The notes beneath the pieces are model-generated. The model searched no databases, was not told the DNA's origin, and was given only the letters and a program-made list of their open reading frames with translations. Below are positions 43,599 to 55,200 of a DNA stretch of 64,000 nt, piece after piece. Origin of the DNA: Bolinopsis microptera (lineage: Eukaryota > Ctenophora > Tentaculata > Lobata > Bolinopsidae); NCBI RefSeq assembly GCF_026151205.1, contig NC_087080.1:8831720-8895719 (forward strand), read 5' to 3'. Each line of letters starts with the position of its first letter. The stretch's first letter is position 1. The position numbers were made by a program, and so were the translations under genes.

Positions 43599-43949
43599 AT
43601 GGGTGACAACAACAAGAGTAACAAGAGAGCCTCATCTAATACCAATATGTCACGAATTCCTTCCCCTGCAGACAAAAAGGCAAAGTCCCGGATCAAGAAC
43701 AACACAGGACTAGAGGTGAAGGGAAAAGATGGATCTTGTGAGAGTATTGTTGTAGACAGTGATGTAACACTCCCAAAGATTGACAGTTCACACAGGGACA
43801 AGACAAAATGTCCATGCAATAAGTCAATATCATCATGGAAGATTGACTGTGTAAAGTGCAAGCAATATTGGCACATAGATTGTCTAACTATGAACGGACT
43901 CAATCAGAAAAATATACAACAAACATCACACGCTACATCACTTTGTTGA
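43599..43949 (+). pseudogene. 5' end of a LINE ORF with a PHD-type zinc finger (truncated)
   Basis: A frame starting at ATG 43599 gives a basic serine-rich N-terminus and then CPCNKSISSWKIDC, CVKCKQYWHIDCL, the start of a PHD-like finger (CxC...CxxC...HxxC). PHD-headed ORFs occur in Jockey/L2-type LINEs. Homology ends around 43920, mid-finger, where the sequence switches to the 3' end of a minus-strand LINE. A 3'-truncated head is abnormal for a LINE insertion, so a rearrangement is likely. Confidence 0.6.
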
Positions 43950-45790
43950 TTGATAAATGAAAGAGGAGGATGGGTTCGGGGTGATGAACTGGTCTGAACG
44001 TCTTTGTGATGGTGATCTGTGGAGTAAAGATAGAAGTGAGATTGGAGATTCTAATCTGACAATTTTGAACAGTTCTAATAGACATGTGTATTTGTAGAGG
44101 TTGTGGACGGTAAGAAGGCCGTTCTTGTTAAACAACGGCTTTGTATGCTCTTTTTCAAAGAATTCCCTTCCTAGGATTTGTTCATCTATACAACGTGTTC
44201 TGGCACATGTTCTAAATTTATCTAGATATGCTTCAAGGTCACCAAATAGTATTCTGATACATTTTTTCTGAGTGATGAAGATAGGTTGAAGCATATTGTT
44301 ACTCGACCCACCCCATACCGATATTCCAAATCTTAGGTGTGACTCAAATAACGTGTGGTACAATTCTTTATGGTGTTTTTTCGGGATAACGTGTCGTATT
44401 CTACTGAGTCTTCCGATCTCACACCTAAGTTTCGAGTTGAGGGCTCTTATTTGAACATCCCATTTTAGCTTTTCGTCAATAATAACACCTAAAAACTTGG
44501 TCTCTTTAACTTGCTTTATTACCGTATTATCCAGAGTTAGTATATATTCTGATTCGTTATCTGCCTCATTATCAGTAGCTGTACATGACGGCTTGAAGTG
44601 AATGTAGCAGCATTTCTTTATATTTATATGTAATAGATTGCATTTCATGTACTGGTGTAACAAACGGAGAATTTCGTTTGCTCTTTCATACAGTTTTTTT
44701 CTACATTCATCTACTACGAATATGTTTGTGTCATCTGCAAATAGTATGAACTTGCCCAGATCAGTTGTTCTAAATAAGTCGTTAACATATATTATAAATA
44801 GCAAGGGTCCGAGACAAGAGCCTTGGGGAACTCCAAAGAGAACAATTGGCGTTTCCACGTATTCCATAGTTGTCTAGTTTATTAAGTAGTTTTTCATGTG
44901 AGATCGTGTCGAACGCTTTAGATAGATCAATAAATATTCCAAGTACATGCAGTTTTTTGCTAAGACAGGATTCTATGTAATTCACTGAGGAGTTGAGGGC
45001 ATGGCTTGTGGAGTGATTTTTTCTAAATCCGTACTGGTTCTCGTAAATCATTTTCTGGGACTGAAAGAAGCTATACAGTCTTTTGTAAATAATTTTTTCA
45101 AATATCTTACCAAAAACAGCTAAGGTTGATACTGGCCTATAGTTTTCCAGCAATTCCTCATTATCCTTCTTATAGATCGGACCGATTCTACCAGTCTTTA
45201 AATCATCTGGGAATACTCCATTCCTCATGCATTCACTGTATAATAAAGATAGTATAGGACAGATCACTTTAGACGATTCTTTAACTACATGTATTGGGAT
45301 GTCGGATGACTTCCCATTCTTCAGTTCAGATATAATCATTCTAACCTCGTCAGCTGTACAGTCATTCATGAAAATACTGGACGTGTTTGCTCTAGGCAGG
45401 TAGTCATAAAAACTAGGAAGATTGTTAATAGTTAGTTCTCCAATTTCATTATATGCCCCGTTTAAATTAGACGCTAGAGAAACAAAATACTTATTAAATT
45501 CATTGGCTATTACTCTACGATTGGTTATCTTCTCATTGTTTATAGTAAACAGTGGTTTTATTTGCCGTTTCTGTTTGCCCCGTATTTGATTAATCAGTTC
45601 CCATGTCTTCTTACTATTACCGTTTGTGTCTGTAAATTTTCCCATAAAATACTTAGTTTGAACATCTTTGCGATCTTTTTTAACCATCCTTCTATAATCC
45701 TTATAAGTTTTGTATCTAGAACGTTTTTCACAACATTTCAAGCATTGACATGTTCCACCTTTATAATCAGTTTCACCAAGTTAAACCAGT
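43938..45790 (-). pseudogene. LINE reverse transcriptase (Jockey/L2-like), internally deleted
   Basis: The minus frame 45741-44870 (open from about 45779) encodes the pre-RT linker (CQCLKCCEKRSRY) and RT blocks SELKNGKSSDIPIHVVK, LENYRPVSTLAVFGKIFEKI, QYGFRKNHSTSHAL and GIFIDLSKAFDTISHEKLL. The frame 44867-43938 continues with GVPQGSCLGPLLFIIYVND, FILFADDTNIFV (catalytic ADD), TKFLGVIIDEKLKWD and the C-terminal blocks. At about 44870 the two frames join over a short homology (TATGGAATACGTGG), with the residues normally found between the Asp block and GVPQG missing: an internal deletion. The endonuclease is absent. The copy is dead. Confidence 0.9.
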
Positions 45791-45882
45791 GGCGTAACAA
45801 AGGGCCCCGCCGACCCCAGCTTTTTTCAGCGGGGGGGGGGGGGGGGGGGGGCTCCAACAGGCAATGTTACGCCAGTGGTTTG
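45787..45882. mobile_element. Small hAT-like MITE with a poly(G) run
   Basis: The ends ACCAGTGGCGTAACAA and GTTACGCCAGTGGTT are inverted with one mismatch. CAGTGGCGTAAC is a widespread hAT-type terminus. The interior contains GGGCCCCGCCGACCCC and about 20 consecutive G at 45831-45851. No clean 8-bp duplication was found. Confidence 0.65.
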
Positions 45883-46241
45883 GGAGTGATTATTAGGAGA
45901 GATTTATACATCTGATATCAACGAATTAATATTATATATAATGATCCAAAACAACAAAATTTTCATGACAGAAGAAACAAGGTGTGACTGAAAGTTCACA
46001 TTTAGTCACAGATTCTTGTCAATTGTTTGAAACTTTTAGAAAATATAGAGAGCATTTTTCAAAACATCATAAGTGATTTTAAAGACAAACCCTTTTGTCT
46101 GTTATCCTCATTTCCTGAATACAAACTATTGTAGGTGTTATGAGTGGTTGTGTGAATGAGACGACAGAGACTTGACAAATAGGGATGCATCCTCTATAGC
46201 TGCAGGGAGCTGTTATCATCTATTCGTTTTAACGTGTTTTA
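45883..46241. other. Upstream region of INPP5E
   Basis: AT-rich DNA before the first INPP5E ATG; the promoter and 5'UTR are presumably here or further left. No specific element is recognised. Confidence 0.4.
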
Positions 46242-49200
46242 ATGAAAAATGAATCCAATGTCACATCACCTGATGAGCTCAGCAGTTTTGTCAACACGGT
46301 GGTGTCCATGAAACAGTCCCTTCATACAAGGAAATGGGCTTCAATTTATAAGAGATCTTCTGTATCGAATACATCAACACCCTGCTCCTTAAGTCGGCAT
46401 GAGGAACAATCTATTAAACATGATATTGTTAGCGATACACCAACTTCTCCCACCATTCCTGATGACATTATAGAGGAACAGGTTATTAGCTGAATATTCT
46501 TATTCTTATCAAGAAAGACTATGTACGGTTTTCAATGGAACTTGAGAGGAGAAATTGTGTCAATTGTTGTTGTACATATTTGAAGTAGATGGTTTGCAAT
46601 TGAGGAATTCCATTAGTGGACCCATAACAAGATATATGTGATCTAGACAATTTATTTAGATTCCAATGTATTTTCGATTCCAATATGATTTAACTTGCCA
46701 TTACTTTCAGCAATTTCAAAATTTCAATGTAGAAACAGAAGAAAGTCAACCTGAAGTGAGTAGCGAATATGAGCTCTCTTCAAGGTCTAAAAGAAAAATG
46801 AGCCGTGATCCGGGTATTTTCGACGGGGCTACCAGAGCTGTAACAGAAATGTTGGCTGGTGTCAGTGGCGTTGATATTTTCTCTGATACAGAGGATGATT
46901 TCAGCAACGAAATAACGATGAAAGTAAGTTTTCTTGTCAGATTTTATCAATTCAAATTAAATTCGACTGTTTAGAGTCTAACCACCCCATAATCTATGAC
47001 TGAATGATATTTATCCGATTTCAGCAAATTATAAATATTTCTTAATTTGTGAAATTTCTTGCCCTAATAAATGTAACACCCAACCAGAGACAATCAGAAA
47101 AACAAATTGCTGACGTCCCAAACGGATTTAAAAGGAGAAACACTCGCCGATTGCAAGGCCCAAGTGGTGAAAAGATAATACTTCACAACAAGAGCGGTGC
47201 GGGAACATTGACAAGAGACATGGCCGGTTCAAAATGTATCTTAGATGTGGAGCAGGAGGACAAGGCAATGTTTGGATTTGTTGAAAAAGTTCTGGACACA
47301 AGCAATATTCAATCTTTGAATGGGTCACATGTTGATGTTGATGGAGCCAGAGAAGTAAAGACTAACGGAAAGGTGTCGTTCAGTAATGGTACAAATTCCC
47401 ATCGTGAAGACAATGAACATCAGAGCAGTTTTGGAAAGCCACTATTGGCCTCTACTTTTATAACCGACAAGGTAAGATTATTCTCAACAAGTTTTTCGAA
47501 TTTAAGGGAAAAAAGTACTATTAATATTATATTAAAATGTCCGTGATCTTAACTTCTTTTCTGAAATAAAATATCTAATTAAAAATGACCGTTTACATAG
47601 TAGATCAGCAGGGTTTTGCAATTTTCAAATCTTCCTCTGTCAGCAAATTTACTCATGTTTACATCTGGGAGGGGGGGGGGGGCATTGTTTAAAACATATA
47701 AGTGATCCGAAAAGTTTGTTTAGTAGGAGCTTTCAAAATACACCGTCTTACATATTTACAAATTTCATTAATTTAAATACTCCCTCCGTGAAGCACCTCT
47801 TCCTAGAATGCTGACGTCATATGACGTGAATCCTCCCTAAAGTGCTTAGATTAGCAATGTTGTTATATATCATCATAATATCATGAAGGTAATTTACTTA
47901 TTGCATACACCAGCTATATACTACATATCGCAGTGACATACCGCAGTCATAACCACTTCATAATTATAAATCCCTCATAATTATAAATCCCCCGTAATTA
48001 TAACCCCCTAAAATAAACAACAAAACCAGACTGGCGAGGATGATGCGGACAGCGTAGACAGCTCAGAAAACAGCCCCAGCGTTTTAGGAAGCCCACCACG
48101 TGACATGTCGTTCGACAGCACTGACCTGCCACTCTATAATAGGGTGAGTAATGATAACTTTGTAATTATAAAACTATTTTAGGTGATGGTTGTATGAAAT
48201 GTGTACAGTTCCAGAGCCTTCGTGGTCGAATATGGGAACCACCAAATCGTAGACGTCTGGTGACGAGTATTTAGGGGAAGCTCAAGCATTACCCGTTTAA
48301 TAAATTAACTTATTTTTAGAAGCACAGTTCAAATTTGCTTTATCTTTGTCGAGTAAGTGGGATATTTATTTTTGGAAGTAGGCTTACTGAGAAAATAGCA
48401 GCTAGTTAGGTGGTGCGTTTAGGGTTCAAGTCATTAAGGTCGGCGCCATTTCATTAACTCTGTCAGTTATATAAAGCTCATATCAAGCCTTCATAATGAT
48501 GCGATAAAAGGAACCATTCCCACATGCCATGCCTTCCCTTCACAGAATTGTGAAGTGGGTACTCATTTTCTGCAGTTGACTGCTTTCAAATTATTCCAAA
48601 TATGGTGCCATTTAAAAGATCAAAGAATCTTTGCCTGCGATTTGCTTCGCTTTTTCGTGACAGCATTTGTAGTATTCGATTCAGTTGGTTTCTATCTCGA
48701 TTGAACATCAGCGGATTGGTTGCTCTGATTGATTTTAGTAGTTTTACTAGTTCCACTGCACTGTTCAGCTGTTACTTTCGGTGATGTCATATGGAATTTG
48801 TTACTTAGTTCTGTTTAAAGTTTCTATCGTTACTTTCTACTAAGGTGTCTAGAGTTGTGTTAGGTACAGGGTTATGAACACAAATAAAAAGATTTCTAAG
48901 GTATAGGTACACGTTCCGTCAGAAAATATTTTATACTGATTAAATTTTGCTACAGCGACCTGCGATTCCATTACGATATCGCTAAAATTTAAGTAACGTA
49001 AGACTTCGTGGGAATCCTTCGACATATAATTGGATTCCGCGTCGTTTTCTACTTGAATCTATCGGTAAACTATATTATATATCTATATTCTATATATTTT
49101 ATAACCCACGCTATATGGAACTGGATACTGGTGGGGAAGTGAACCATATTTGCACAATGCATTGACTTTGACACGTAACAGAGACAGTGGCTTTTAATCG

Positions 49201-52200
49201 GCCAATGCTGGAAGCTGGTTGGATTGTCACTATCAAGCAGATTGCATATCCCACCAGTATCCAAAAATATAATTTGCTTATGTTCTATTCCCAAAGAACT
49301 TGATTTTCAGTTCTGAAAGCAATTTCATAAAATCAATGGTATGTTGCATTGTTCTGTAAATTTGAGTGTTCTGTGTTGCGGTATTGTACTAAACAGATCA
49401 GAAAATTCTACCGGGCTGTTCATTAGCTAATAAGATGAATTACTCGTTGCTGACTAAGAATCCATGAACCGACGAGAAGTTGCTTCTTCTAATCGATCAA
49501 TCATCTCACACTTGCCCTGCTTTTCTTGAAACAATATCATGGTGATTATGGTGCCTATCAAGAAATGTGGGAACGTTCTGATTTTAGGGCACTGCCTGAA
49601 TCATGATAAAAACATGGCCGCTTCTCTACCTTAAATTATCATGTTTATAAATGCTGTGATAATTTGTCCGAATCACCCTTCTGACTCCTCCTCCTCAGGT
49701 AGCCCCAATCCCCCGTATACTATCGTTACAAGGAAACTCCAGCAAGAGACCCGGAGATGATGGAACTACAAGCGACAGTGAGGACATGTACTCATCCCAC
49801 AACTCATCTCAGTAAGTCTTTGTAGTGGTCCACATCCCATAACTCATCTCAGTAAGTCTTTCTAGTGGTCCACATCCCACAACTCATCTCAGTAAGTCTT
49901 TGTAGTGGTCCATATCCCACAACTAATCTCAGTAAGTCTTTGTAATGGTCCACATCCCATAACTCATCTCAGTAAGTCTTTGTAGTGGTCCACATCCCAC
50001 AACTCATCTCAGTAAGTCTTTGTAGTGGTCCACATCCCACAACACATCTCAGTAAGTCTTTGCAGTGGTCCACATCCCACAACTCATCTCAGTAAGTCTT
50101 TGTAGTGGTCCACATCCCACAACTCATCTCAGTAAGTCTTTGTAGTGGTCCACATCCCACAACTCATCTCAGTAAGTCTTTGTAGTGATCCACATCCCAC
50201 AACTTATCTCAGTAAGTCTTTGTAGTGGTCCACATCCCACAACTCATCTCAGTAAGTCTTTGTAGTGGTCCACATCCCATAACTCATCTCAGTAAGTCTT
50301 TGTAGTGGTCCACATCCCACAACTCATCTCAGTAAGTTTTTGTAGTGGTCCACATCCCATAACTCATCTTAGTAATCTGAGAGCTTCACTTTAGATTCAC
50401 ATCCTCTGACTTACATTTCACCATATTCAGTCATTCACTGTTAGCACTGTTAGCACTGTTAGCACTGTTAGCACTGTTAGCACTGTTAGCACTGTTAGCA
50501 CTGTTAGCACTGTTAGCACTGTTAGCACTCACCAGCTACACAGATAATTTCCAGAATAATTAAAATCAACCAGGCCATGGCAATAATTATATTCCGATCT
50601 GATAATTATAGTAATGATTGTAATAATATAATTGTAATAATATAATTGTAATTCCCCCATAAAACTGAGGTGTTTTCGTCAGAAATTAGTAAAAGTGTAA
50701 CAATTCCCCTCAGAGCGGATCTGATGAACAGTATCCTACCTCCAATACACAGTCAGAGTGTGAGAACCACAGTACACACAGAGGAACCCGACTTTGAGGA
50801 GCTGGAGAGGTACTTCCCAAACCATCAGATGTCACTTTTCATCGGAACCTGGAACATGCACAGCGAGGTAGTTACTTATTATATGTATTTAATATAAAAT
50901 CGTATTTTATTTAGCCCGAATTAATTTGCATGTTTCGTCACACGTAGCCAAGCTCAACACCAATCACCATTGGCCATCGTTGATAGTTCATACGATAGTT
51001 CTAAACGACCAACTTGCCGTTCATACTCTATTTAATCGCAGGTATTTATCAAATTGCTTTTTCTGAATTGCCCACTGAATTACAATAAACTTAGAGCCAC
51101 CAATAAATTGTTAACTGCCAGTAAATGTACACGACAGTGAGTAGTTGAGTACATGATGAACTGGCCGCGTGATAAAGTCATGTTGTGATAATGACTGAGT
51201 GTATGCTTGTTCAGCGCAATTTCACATATCTCGGGCCGGTTTGTCAAGCATCTAATTCATTTCAAATCTTTACTTCGTCGAGGAATGTATTCAAGCTGTG
51301 GACACGGCTTCAGCGAATAGTGATAGCTTTTAAATCCACGTTTTACCGTTCAACTAACGGGGGAAGACGCCAGGGTTGCATAAATTCTATTCAAATTAGG
51401 GATTTTGTCGATTTTAAGTTACCGTGAAACACTGAGAACAGAGACCACAGAGACCAGAGCTAGAGCTTTTCTCTGTATTGAGTCACATCGTTTATCGATC
51501 GTTATCATCTTAACAATACTCGAATCCCGGTTACCAAGATCCATTTTACCATCCATTTTTTATGGAGCTTCATCGAGCACTGTAATAACTAAAATACTGC
51601 AGGTAATTATTCCACCAGATGTCGGATCTGGAGCTTAAATGATGATAAGACTATTTTAATTTATATATACGTACGTAAAGTGTATATATACATTTAAGCA
51701 CATTATAGCCTATATAATATATATGTACGTTTTAAATACTATGTGGTTTACATTGTAAGAATGTGGCCATGATCATGAGTTATACTTTAAATACTATTAG
51801 TAAATACTTTTTATTGATCTGATACCGATTTAGACACTCAACAGATGTTAACTTCATCCTCTGTTCGACTAAAGTACTAATAAGATGTAATAACGTTATT
51901 TCTTTAAAGGAATTGATGTAGCTCTACATTATCTTAAGGGGGCAGGGGGGGGGTCTTCATGGAAATTTTCTCAAAATCGACTTTTTAGTTGTTTCTGATA
52001 GATGGGAGTGATATCTATCAGATGCTTTTAATCCGATAGAAAAATATTGCTCCTAGCAGAAATTATCGCCGGTAGAAGGTCAGCGCTTGTGTGTAATTGT
52101 ATTGCGCGAGCGATTTTTGATCGCGTGCCCTGAAAATCGAGTCTAAAAATCTATCTCCTCCTACATTTTTTGAGCAATCACCCTCAAACTTTCAGGATAT

Positions 52201-55200
52201 GTTCTAGGGATCATTTAGAAGAGATTGTCCAGGCAAAATTTTGAGATAGGCCTTTAAAAATTTTTTATTCGATTTTGAAAATCTTGGACCTGGTTTTTTG
52301 ACGATTTTTCGAGGTCCAAGATTTTCAAAATCGAATAAAAAATGTTTAAAGGCCTATCTCAAAATTTTGCCTGGACAATCCCTTCTAAATAATCCTTAGA
52401 AAATATCCTGAAAGTTTGAGGGTGATTGCTCAAAAAATGTAGGAGAAGATAGATTTTTAGACTCGATTTTCAGGGCACGCGATCAAAAATCGCTCGCGCA
52501 ATACAATTACACACAAGCGCTGACCTTTTACCGGTGATAATTTCGGCTAGGAACAATATTTTTCTATCGGATTAAAAGCATCTGATAGATATCACTCCCC
52601 TCTATCAGAAACAACTAAAAAGTCGATTTTGAGAAAATTTCCATGAAGACCCCCCCCCCCCTGCCCCCTTAAACAGATGAAACACTATTGCACACAAAAA
52701 AGATTATTGTAATATATTGAACTTATTTATTTCTAAGTAAGAACAGGATTTAGGGTATTTTCAACATATTAGAATATAATATTACCTAAATGGGAAAAAC
52801 CACTAATATAATAAACAGAAATAAATCACGAATCATGAAGAAGTCCGTCAAAGAGCGTTACACATTATCTCCTAAGCACAGAGTTTCATGCTGGTCATGC
52901 CCTCAGAAGAATCTGCAGACAAAAATGTCTGGTATGTGTTCTCGAAGAGGACGGGTCTCCCACCCTTCTTTTCCACAGCAATGACATCAAAATACCACGC
53001 ATCACTCTCATCAGCCTTCAACGTCACACACTTCACAGTTCCCATATCAGGCATGTTTCCCAGCACAAACTCATCAAATACTCCTTCTTTAAAACTCCCC
53101 TCTTTCGGGTCAATGTAGCTGGTGTAAGCAAACTCTCCGTTCTCCCCCTCCAGCATCATACTGAGCCCGATACTGCTGCTGCCCGCATTAGCAACAGTAC
53201 CAGTTACAGTGGTCACAGTGTAGGTCATGTCTCCCTGGAAGGACAGTGTCACCTTGGTAACACCCTCATCCAAGTCACCTGACAGTACCTGCTTCTTCAC
53301 GTTGTAAAAGTACCTGGTCTCTCTGAAGGTCTGGGACCTCACACTCACCCAGTCAAAGAGGAATGCGTCAGAGCCCCTTATACTCAGTTCCAGTCCCTGT
53401 ATCAGCATTACCTCCCCTAGTTGCAGCGAGTATTTGTCAGTGTGACCTGTCTGGAAATCATTGTGTCCGCTGTTATCCAGCTGACTTGATACGGCGCCTC
53501 GTTCCCCGAGGATCTTCAGGTCAATAGCACTGTCTGTTCCACTGTGCGCCAAACTGGAGGTTTTCACAGTGACCGAGTACCAGGTGGCAGAGTTGAGTCC
53601 CACAGAGAGAGAAATAAGGAATAGTGACAGCAGCATCGCTAACTCGTTTATCAGAAACAGGAAGGGTTATGAAAACAAGTTTCGCATCGCATTTTATAGT
53701 TATTTTTTACGTTCTTTTAATTATGATAAGTAGCGGGTAGAGTGGTAGCGTTCTTTGTCGGTGACTCGTTGTCACAAAGAAGGATTCAATCCGAGACATT
53801 TCTCTTTGTTTCCAAGTTATGGCCTGTACTTTTTAAGGAACCAGCCGGATCTACCCTCTATCATGTTATATTTATTGTCAAGTAAAAGAAAAGGTCCCCA
53901 TAAAATTAAAGAGAAAACCAGCTGATCCTTGAAAACTAATGTCTAATGTCAACTTGAATAACAGAATTACTCCACCCTTGGCCCCTTGTGTCCAACGCCC
54001 TCGTGCGTCACGCTTCTATAAATGTGATAGAACTGTGAAGTGTGAGTGAAGTAAAACGACGAAATTCCACTTGTTTTTTTGGATAAAAACGGTTGCAATG
54101 TGAGTGCTATCAAGTAGAGCAAAGTGGATGTTATTGCTACAATTCACTTTCAAGTCTTAATCACGTGATCTTTAGTTTTACCTTACTCCCTGAAATTATC
54201 TTTATCTATTCCAGAAGGACGTTCCTCTGCTTGTTGAAGAGTTCCTGATGCCACCTGAGTGCGAGTACTTACAGGACATGTACGTTATAGGAACACAGGA
54301 GTGTACCCCTCACAAGTAAGCTCTTGTAACTAGGGTGTTATTGAGTTTTTAGAGTTAGTTTTTAGAGTGAGTTTTTAGAGTTAGTTTTTAGAGTTAGTTT
54401 TTAGAGTTAGTTTTTAGAGTTAGTTTTTAGACTTAGTTTTGAGACTTAGTTTTTAGAGTTAGTTTTTAGAGTTAGTTTTTAGAGTTTTTAGAGTGAGTTT
54501 TAGTATATCTAGTTAACAGGAGGATTTGATCTAGTTCTCAATTAGTTGTTAATTATTTGTTAATTATTTGTTAATTATTTGTTAATCATTTGGTTATTAC
54601 TTGTTACTTATTTACTAATTACAGGAGGGAGTGGGAGGTGACGGTACAAGCAACACTGGGCCCCACCCACGTCCTCGTGAGGTCAGAGAGTCTGGGAGAC
54701 ATTCATCTCATCATTCTAGTGAGAAGAGAGATGATATGGATCATCAGGGGTCAGTTTCGTTTATCTTTTAGTTCGTCATAATAACATGCTCATTAGGAGT
54801 CAGTCTCCTTTAGATCGTCATAATAATATGCAATCATCATTCATCAGGCATTGTTATGATTAAATATGCTTTATCAATACGGTGACTGAATACTGATGCG
54901 TCTAATTTACTTTTAAAATCTTATCATACAGCACTGAAGATAACACTGCCTCTAAATAGAATATTTACCTGTCTATGATGGCAGATTTGAAAATATACTG
55001 AATCCAGAGTCCAGTGAAATTGAACCACCCGCCCGGCCGCCCTAACATCAGCTGATATCATGCTGATATACACACGGACGACAAAACATGGACATGACCA
55101 ATGTTTTGAATATAACACGCATTCTTTAACACTGTCAATAACAGTTCACTCTTTACATGCTTTGGAATAACAAGCAAAAAATATTCAGCACAGAATCATT

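Noticed and set aside
45831-45851. Poly(G) run as a functional G-quadruplex
   Set aside because: Lies inside a small MITE, and homopolymer length is unreliable in assemblies; similar G runs at about 47672 and 51944 were treated the same way.
49790-50375. Regular 40-bp repeats as a CRISPR array
   Set aside because: There are no unique spacers; units are directly tandem and derived from the adjacent exon/intron junction of an animal gene.
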